A DNA stretch of 20,677 nt from CAMDTE01 sp964504345 (GTDB lineage: Bacteria > Bacteroidota > Bacteroidia > Flavobacteriales > Schleiferiaceae). The stretch is from NCBI GenBank assembly GCA_964504345.1, contig CAZDDX010000015.1:1-20677 (forward strand), read 5' to 3'. A model generated the notes under the pieces. The model was not told the origin of the DNA. It ran no database searches and was given only the letters and a program-made list of their open reading frames with translations. Numbering within the stretch: position 1 is the stretch's first letter; every line of letters starts with the position of its first letter. A program made the position numbers and the translations under genes. Below, one piece after another: positions 13,733 through 18,282 of this stretch.

Positions 13733-14617
13733 ATGAACGCCATGGACACGGTATCGCAGTGGTTTCTCTCGGATCGGGCCCAAAGAACGGTGGAGCGCGT
13801 GGTTTTGTACCTGGCGATTGCGGGTTTTTTGGTTCACTTGGGGCTGGTGGCAGGCATCAAGTGGGGATGGCTGGCGTCGGATTTGTTGGGGGTGGATTGG
13901 TCCAATCCAATTTCCGCCATTTACACGCCGTTTTCGTTCATTTTGGTGTACGAGGTGTATTTGGTAGTGTACTATTTGCCGCGGTCCATCACCACCTACG
14001 TGGTGAAGCAGTACGAGATTGTGACGCTGATTTTGATTCGTCGACTTTTTAAGGATTTGTCCGAAATAAGCGTTTCAGAGGAGTGGTTTGGCCTGCAACA
14101 GGACATCAACTTTACGTTTGATTTGGCGGCCTCATTGGCGCTGTTCTTTCTATTGTTTTTGTTTCACCGCAGAAACAAGCGCCTGGCCTTGACGCTATTG
14201 GAACCGCTGGACAACAATCCAAAGTTGCGCTCGTTTGTGCGCTTGAAGCGTTGGCTGGCGACGTTACTGGCGCCCGCGCTGTTGCTGATGGTCGTCTTTT
14301 CGTTTTTTTCGTGGCTTTTACACGTTGGGAAGGAGTCTTTGGTGGACACTCATCTGCCCAACGTGAACACCGTCTTTTTTGAACAATTCTTTACCGTTTT
14401 GATTGCGGTGGACGTCTTGTTGCTCTTGATTTCCTTGCTGCACACCGACGAATTTCACAAGATCATCAGAAATTCAGGATTCATCATTTCCGCCATCCTA
14501 ATCCGTTTGTCTTTTGGCGTGACGGGTTGGCCCAGCACTCTTTTGCTGGTGGCGGCCGTTGTTTTTGGCTGGCTGATGCTGGCGATTTACGACGCGTACG
14601 AGCGGGTGGGGGAATAG
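13733..14617 (+). CDS. Multi-pass inner-membrane protein of unknown function, 294 aa
   Basis: About six or seven membrane segments are visible, near residues 22-43, 61-82, 128-145, 172-196, 212-236, 249-262 and 267-286. Between the second and third is a conserved-looking cytoplasmic or re-entrant stretch YEIVTLILIRRLFKDLSEI, which has a spaced-Arg pattern. A weak similarity in form to ion-channel voltage-sensor regions comes to mind, but there is no pore motif, and I do not assign a function. The ATG at 13733 is the first start; another at 13742 would remove three residues. There are 115 bp after mazF, and only the weak box-like AACCTTTT just before the start. The SOUL-protein gene follows in the same direction, after an inverted repeat at 14639-14662. 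Confidence 0.8.
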   Translation: MNAMDTVSQWFLSDRAQRTVERVVLYLAIAGFLVHLGLVAGIKWGWLASDLLGVDWSNPISAIYTPFSFILVYEVYLVVYYLPRSITTYVVKQYEIVTLILIRRLFKDLSEISVSEEWFGLQQDINFTFDLAASLALFFLLFLFHRRNKRLALTLLEPLDNNPKLRSFVRLKRWLATLLAPALLLMVVFSFFSWLLHVGKESLVDTHLPNVNTVFFEQFFTVLIAVDVLLLLISLLHTDEFHKIIRNSGFIISAILIRLSFGVTGWPSTLLLVAAVVFGWLMLAIYDAYERVGE

Positions 14618-14638
14618 GGCGTCTGTTGAGTTGAATGA

Positions 14639-14662
14639 TTGCCGAGTAAAGACCGTCGGCAA
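14639..14662 (+). repeat. 7-bp inverted repeat between the membrane-protein and SOUL genes
   Basis: TTGCCGA (14639-14645) and TCGGCAA (14656-14662) are exact reverse complements with a ten-base loop, 22 bp after the upstream stop. No T-run follows, so it is not a standard terminator; it may slow transcription, stabilise the 3' end or bind a regulator. Confidence 0.4.
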
Positions 14663-14707
14663 CGGAACTATCCACCCCCGCTGCTGTTGTCTAATAAATG
14701 GGGACTC

Positions 14708-15298
14708 ATGAAACAAGGTATGTTGGTAGCAGTAGTGGTTTTAGTGGTGGCGGTTTTGGCCGTTGGAGCTTGGGCCATGACGCGTAAGAGCTCCATTGAG
14801 GAGCCCGAGTACCGGGTGGTCCGAAAGCTGGGCGACGTGGAGTTGCGCGCCTACAACCGGATGGTTTTGGCGAAGACGGATTTGCCCGACAGTTCTTTTG
14901 AGCGCATGGGCAGCACGGGTTTTCGCACGGTGGCGGGGTACATTTTTGGCGCCAACGAGCGTGAGGAAAAGATCAGCATGACGGCTCCGGTGGTCATGAA
15001 TTTGGGTAAGGAGTCGTCCATGTATTTTGTGATGCCGCGTGCGTATTCGCTGGAGTCTTTGCCCAAGCCGCTGTCTGGCCGCGTGCAGGTGGTGGAGGAA
15101 GGGCCCAAGACCTTGGCGGTGTTGGGGTTTTCCGGTTACGCCTCCGACGCAAAAATTCGCGAAAAATGTGCGCTGTTGAAGCAGGTTTTGCAGGACAACG
15201 GCGTGGTTACCCGCGGCGATTTTATGTACATGGGCTACAATGCCCCGTGGGATTTGGTGAACCGTCGGAACGAGGTGGCGGTGCTGGTGGTGGAGTAG
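14708..15298 (+). CDS. SOUL haem-binding family protein, 196 aa
   Basis: One N-terminal membrane anchor (LVAVVVLVVAVLAVGAWAM, about residues 6-24) is followed by a SOUL domain: EEPEYRVVRKLGDVELRAYNRMVLA, GFRTVAGYIFGANEREEKISMTAPVVM, MYFVMPRAYSLESLPKP, then GDFMYMGYNAPWDLVNRRNEVAVLV. All the usual blocks are present. SOUL proteins bind haem or other tetrapyrroles, but their role in bacteria is not settled. The domain would face the periplasm. ATG at 14708 was chosen; the frame is open from 14639, but that stretch covers the inverted repeat and is not protein-like. Confidence 0.93.
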   Translation: MKQGMLVAVVVLVVAVLAVGAWAMTRKSSIEEPEYRVVRKLGDVELRAYNRMVLAKTDLPDSSFERMGSTGFRTVAGYIFGANEREEKISMTAPVVMNLGKESSMYFVMPRAYSLESLPKPLSGRVQVVEEGPKTLAVLGFSGYASDAKIREKCALLKQVLQDNGVVTRGDFMYMGYNAPWDLVNRRNEVAVLVVE

Positions 15299-15300
15299 GT

Positions 15301-15332
15301 TTTGCCGATTTTTATTTTATTTCGTATCTTCT
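15301..15332 (+). promoter_or_regulatory. Promoter candidate TTTG-N20-TATCTTCT for the 15337 gene
   Basis: TTTG (15301-15304) and TATCTTCT (15325-15332) are 20 bases apart, the same spacing as in the promoter of the 6302 gene. The -7 box keeps TAnnTT but not the final G. The ATG at 15337 starts four bases after it. Confidence 0.4.
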
Positions 15333-15336
15333 TGAA

Positions 15337-15504
15337 ATGAATTCAATGGACGGAATGGACGTGAAATCGTTGCACTCCTCGCAAAGCTTGCTTTACTACA
15401 ATCAAGAATTGGCAGATGCAGAAGCACGCATTGCTCAGGGGGATTTTATTTCCCATGAGGAGGTGCTGCATTCTTTGTGCACTAAAAAACAATCCCGGAA
15501 TTAA
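15337..15504 (+). CDS. Small antitoxin-like protein without an adjacent toxin, 55 aa
   Basis: The C-terminal half, LADAEARIAQGDFISHEEVLHSL, has the pattern of short antitoxins that partner RelE/ParE-type toxins (a helix with AxARI, then GxFISHEEV). The N-terminal half (MNSMDGMDVKSLHSSQSLLYYNQE) is short and polar. In the usual arrangement the toxin gene follows at once; here the next gene is the opposite-strand CrtY-Blh gene, whose stop is 15 bp away. The SOUL gene upstream is not a toxin. It is therefore either an orphan antitoxin or a remnant of a lost pair. Start chosen at ATG 15337; the longer frame from 15166 overlaps the SOUL gene. Confidence 0.65.
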   Translation: MNSMDGMDVKSLHSSQSLLYYNQELADAEARIAQGDFISHEEVLHSLCTKKQSRN

Positions 15505-15519
15505 TCCCGTCGCACCTTT

Positions 15520-17499
15520 TTAAACGTTTATTTTCCGCCCGTAAAACCGATGCATGGCCCACACGTGGGGGAAGCTGATGCAGGAGAGAAAGACGAAAAA
15601 GGGCGCGACAGCGGCGGGAACCGTCGGGCTGGGGGAAAAAGGCGAGAATTGGGGCCAGAGCCACAGGGCCAGGCCCAACAGAAGCCATGCGCCCAGGTGG
15701 AAGGGCAGGGACTGAAGCCAGAGGGAGCGCGCGGTGCGTCCCGTACCGCGTTGGAGGTGGGTCCAACCGTTCCAGCTGTGTTGCCCTACGAAGTAGAGGC
15801 CGAAGGCCAGGAGCAACGGGATCCAGGCGCTCAAAATTAGCCACAGAAGAGTGATTTGCCAGGAGGTGTTTTTCTCCTTGAACGCCATGGGCAACCAAAG
15901 GAGGAGGGTCCACGGCGGCAGGGCCAGGGTCCAGTGCAGTCCGCAGAGGGCGTGCACAACGACCGAGGTTTCAGCGGCGTGCGTACCCAGCAGGTAGAAC
16001 AGGACCGACGCCCCCCAGGCCCAGCTGCGCGGGGCACCCCAACCCCAGGTTTGACCGTCTGCTTGGCCGAAGTGGCCGGCCGAATAGATCAGGAACAGCG
16101 CAAGTCCGGCAACGGGAGCGAGCAGCCAAACGGCCCCCATGGCGGCGGCCAGGCCCAGGTAGTGGGCCACGAACCGCGGCAGTTTTTGGGGCTGCAGCGA
16201 GCCGGTTTCTAAAAGATGGTCCACGGCTCCGTGGGGCAGTCCAATCCATACGAGCCCCAGGAGGGCCAGCAGTCCGCCGGTCCAGCTTTGGGCGTGTTTC
16301 GCACCGTCCAACGCCAGGAGGAGGAGGGTTAGGACGGTGAGGAGCAGTGCGCGCAGGGTGTGGGGGTGTTGGCGCGCTATGGCGCGCAAGAAGGGTGCCC
16401 AAGGGAGCAGGACGAGCATGCGGAGTTCCTGGGCCAAGGGCATTTTTTCGTCCAGGAATTCAAAGATGCGCTTAGGTTTTTGCTGCGCAAAGAGTTTTTC
16501 AAAGAGGCCTTTTCCGCGGTGGGGTTCGTGCTGAAGAATGCTCAGAAGGAGTCGGTCGTAGAAACGGTGCCGGGGGCGTTGCCGACCCTCCGGGGGGTTG
16601 GGGGCGCTCCATTCCGCAGCAGCGGTTTCGGACCATTCGTACATGGACTTGAAGGCGTACCCGGTGCTGGGTTTGATCCGCCCGGCGCGACCGCCCAGGT
16701 TCCAGACGTGGGGGAGGTCTGCGCTGCGGTGTACGGCCGTGCTCATGGGGATTTGGCCGCGTTCCTGGGCCAGCACTTGGGCACGTCCCCATCGGGAGGC
16801 AATGTAGGCACCCAAAGCTTCCTCCGCCTGGGCGTCGGTAATTTTTTCCGCGCCAAACCGCGTAAATTCCACCAGCGCCTCGTGGGGTGAGGTAGGCAAA
16901 ACGTAGACAAACTGCGTGTTTCCCGCTTGCGGAACCTCAAAATCCATCATGGAAAAGCACGTGGGATCAAACGCAGGCGCCTTCGTTCGCACCTGCCAGC
17001 CCACAAAACTTTGCCAAAGATGCACCTCGTTCGGCCCGACGGTTCCCGGTTCGGGGGGTCGGGAGTCCAAGATTCTCCGGGCCTGAATGCGCTCCCCGCC
17101 AACTTCCGCCCAAGCTCCGTGTTCGTTTGTCCCGACGCGTTCCACCGTTCCCAGTCTGCGCTCCCATCCCTCTTGTTCGCCCAGCCGACGCAGATGTTCG
17201 TAGAGCGCCAGGCTGGAAATGCGCGCATAAACTTGGTTGTCAAGATCTTGAGGGGGTTGTCCGGCCACTTCCAGTTTGCTCCATTGGGCGTTGATGAGCG
17301 GGCCCAAGTCTACTAAAATGGGCTCCTCCAAACGGGCCCAAAAACAGTAGGTTTTGTCGTTGTGCTGCTTGGTGTCCGGATCCAGGATTAATACCCTCTT
17401 TCCGCGCAACAGACCGCGTTTGTGCAGCGCCAGCAGCAGCAAGCTGGCGGATGCGCCGGCTCCTGCAAAGAGGTAGTCGTAATTGGAAACGTGCTGCAT
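15520..17499 (-). CDS. crtY-blh: Lycopene beta-cyclase fused to Brp/Blh beta-carotene 15,15'-dioxygenase (retinal synthase), 659 aa
   Basis: Two carotenoid enzymes share one frame. Residues about 1-360 form a CrtY-type cyclase (lycopene to beta-carotene): dinucleotide-binding AGAGASAS (12-19), DPDTKQHNDKTYCFW (40-54), PMSTAVHR, NLGGRAGRIKPSTGYAF (267-283) and FEFLDEK (346-352). Residues about 380-659 form a membrane Brp/Blh dioxygenase, which cleaves beta-carotene into two retinal molecules: GLPHGAVDH (His423, Asp427, His428), YSAGHFGQAD (His476), YFVGQHSWNGW (His574) and FPHVWAMHRFY (His645, His650), within about seven hydrophobic segments. The His residues are the likely iron ligands. Each half has about its usual length, joined by a short linker, and there is no stop or frameshift at the joint. 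ATG at 17499 was chosen; a TTG at 17505 adds two residues. The usual neighbours crtI, crtB and rhodopsin are not in the window. Confidence 0.92.
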   Translation of the reverse strand: MQHVSNYDYLFAGAGASASLLLLALHKRGLLRGKRVLILDPDTKQHNDKTYCFWARLEEPILVDLGPLINAQWSKLEVAGQPPQDLDNQVYARISSLALYEHLRRLGEQEGWERRLGTVERVGTNEHGAWAEVGGERIQARRILDSRPPEPGTVGPNEVHLWQSFVGWQVRTKAPAFDPTCFSMMDFEVPQAGNTQFVYVLPTSPHEALVEFTRFGAEKITDAQAEEALGAYIASRWGRAQVLAQERGQIPMSTAVHRSADLPHVWNLGGRAGRIKPSTGYAFKSMYEWSETAAAEWSAPNPPEGRQRPRHRFYDRLLLSILQHEPHRGKGLFEKLFAQQKPKRIFEFLDEKMPLAQELRMLVLLPWAPFLRAIARQHPHTLRALLLTVLTLLLLALDGAKHAQSWTGGLLALLGLVWIGLPHGAVDHLLETGSLQPQKLPRFVAHYLGLAAAMGAVWLLAPVAGLALFLIYSAGHFGQADGQTWGWGAPRSWAWGASVLFYLLGTHAAETSVVVHALCGLHWTLALPPWTLLLWLPMAFKEKNTSWQITLLWLILSAWIPLLLAFGLYFVGQHSWNGWTHLQRGTGRTARSLWLQSLPFHLGAWLLLGLALWLWPQFSPFSPSPTVPAAVAPFFVFLSCISFPHVWAMHRFYGRKINV

Positions 17500-17502
17500 G
17501 GG

Positions 17503-17534
17503 CAAAAGTGCTTAACTAATAAGGAGTTACGCAA
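17503..17534 (-). promoter_or_regulatory. Promoter TTG-N21-CACTTTTG for the crtY-blh gene
   Basis: On the minus strand TTG (17534-17532) is followed after 21 bases by CACTTTTG (17510-17503), which differs from TAnnTTTG in the first base. The box ends three bases before the ATG at 17499, so a leaderless transcript is likely. The box context resembles that at 7457-7464. Confidence 0.4.
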
Positions 17535-17586
17535 GGAATTGTTCGCAGAAAGCGTTCGTTTTACGGCGTGGGGTGTTTTTGAATCA

Positions 17587-17615
17587 CCTTTCAAGAGGTT
17601 ACTTCTCTTGAGGGG
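17587..17615. repeat. Hairpin-forming inverted repeat
   Basis: CCTTTCAAGAG (17587-17597) can pair with CTCTTGAGGGG (17605-17615) around a seven-base loop: CAAGAG/CTCTTG pairs perfectly, extended by T-A and two T-G wobbles plus two C-G pairs. No T-run follows on the plus strand, so a terminator is uncertain; a regulator site for crtY-blh, about 90 bp from its start, is possible. Confidence 0.45.
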
Positions 17616-17803
17616 TCCCTGCATCCAGATCAGCTCCCTCAAAATCTCGGGACCGAATTTGCTTTGAAATTGTTCCATTAGACAGCAATTCATGCAAATT
17701 ACCTAACAGGTTTGTTTTTTAAAAAAAAACACGATTTCATTCATTATCTTTAATAAGATCTCATTTGCAGCGCAGAATTTAATTCATTTTAATGAGAAGT
17801 TCT

Positions 17804-18280
17804 ATGAAAAAGTTAGCCATTTCGCTCACGATTGGATTATTATTTGTGGGCTTTGCATGGGGACAGCAGTCTATCAATACAGGTGGCGGTGATGCTGCAG
17901 GAACTGGCGGTACTGTTTCATACACCATTGGTCAGGTTGTATTTAATACCGGTGTAAGTGGTGCTGGGTTTGCTGCACAAGGTGTTCAGCATGCCTACGA
18001 AACATATACCGTTGGAATGGAACAAAATACGTCCCATTATTCACTCATTGTTTTTCCAATTCCAACCACGAATATTCTCACGATAAAAATCAATAATTAT
18101 TACGATTACAACCTCCATTACGATCTATTTAATGGAGAAGGAAAATTAGTTTCACATGGCCATTTAACTTCGGATAATTCCGAAATAAATATGTCAAGCA
18201 TGGTGGATGATATTTATCATTTAATTCTGTTAAATGAGGGAAGTATAGTCGAAAAAATTCAAATAATTAAAACAAATTAG
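17804..18280 (+). CDS. Secreted protein with T9SS type A-like sorting domain, 158 aa
   Basis: A signal peptide (MKKLAISLTIGLLFVGFAWG, cut near GQ) leads to a short region seen in many Bacteroidota surface proteins: SINTGGGDAAGTGGTVSYTIGQVVFNT, then AAQGVQHAYE. The last about 80 residues fit a type A sorting domain: SLIVFPIPTTNILTI (usual form YPNPTTD, here with Ile for Asn), YDLFNGEGKLVS, and the basic end KIQIIKTN. It would be exported by the type IX system and attached to the cell surface. ATG at 17804 is preferred because AGAAG lies just upstream; ATG at 17792 would add four residues. The collagen-like gene starts two bases after its stop, so the two are probably co-transcribed. AT-rich compared with genes to the left. 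Confidence 0.82.
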   Translation: MKKLAISLTIGLLFVGFAWGQQSINTGGGDAAGTGGTVSYTIGQVVFNTGVSGAGFAAQGVQHAYETYTVGMEQNTSHYSLIVFPIPTTNILTIKINNYYDYNLHYDLFNGEGKLVSHGHLTSDNSEINMSSMVDDIYHLILLNEGSIVEKIQIIKTN

Positions 18281-18282
18281 TT

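Larger units (their letters stand above)
17500..17803. other. Divergent intergenic region between crtY-blh and the T9SS protein gene
   Basis: No gene is supported here. It holds the crtY-blh promoter (17503-17534), a hairpin at 17587-17615, a T6A9 tract near 17715-17729, and a possible -7-like box TATCTTTA (17745-17752) for the plus-strand gene, inside the small inverted repeat ATCTT-TAAT-AAGAT. Base composition changes here from GC-rich on the left to AT-rich on the right. Confidence 0.6.

Noticed and set aside
7352..15529. Further AAACGTTT sites (2039, 7352, 7811, 15522) as more operators like 4441
   Set aside because: They lack the outer TGG/CCA arms. Three lie in coding sequence, two of them where AAA-CGT-TTG or its complement is a normal codon string; only the 16-bp perfect palindrome stands out.
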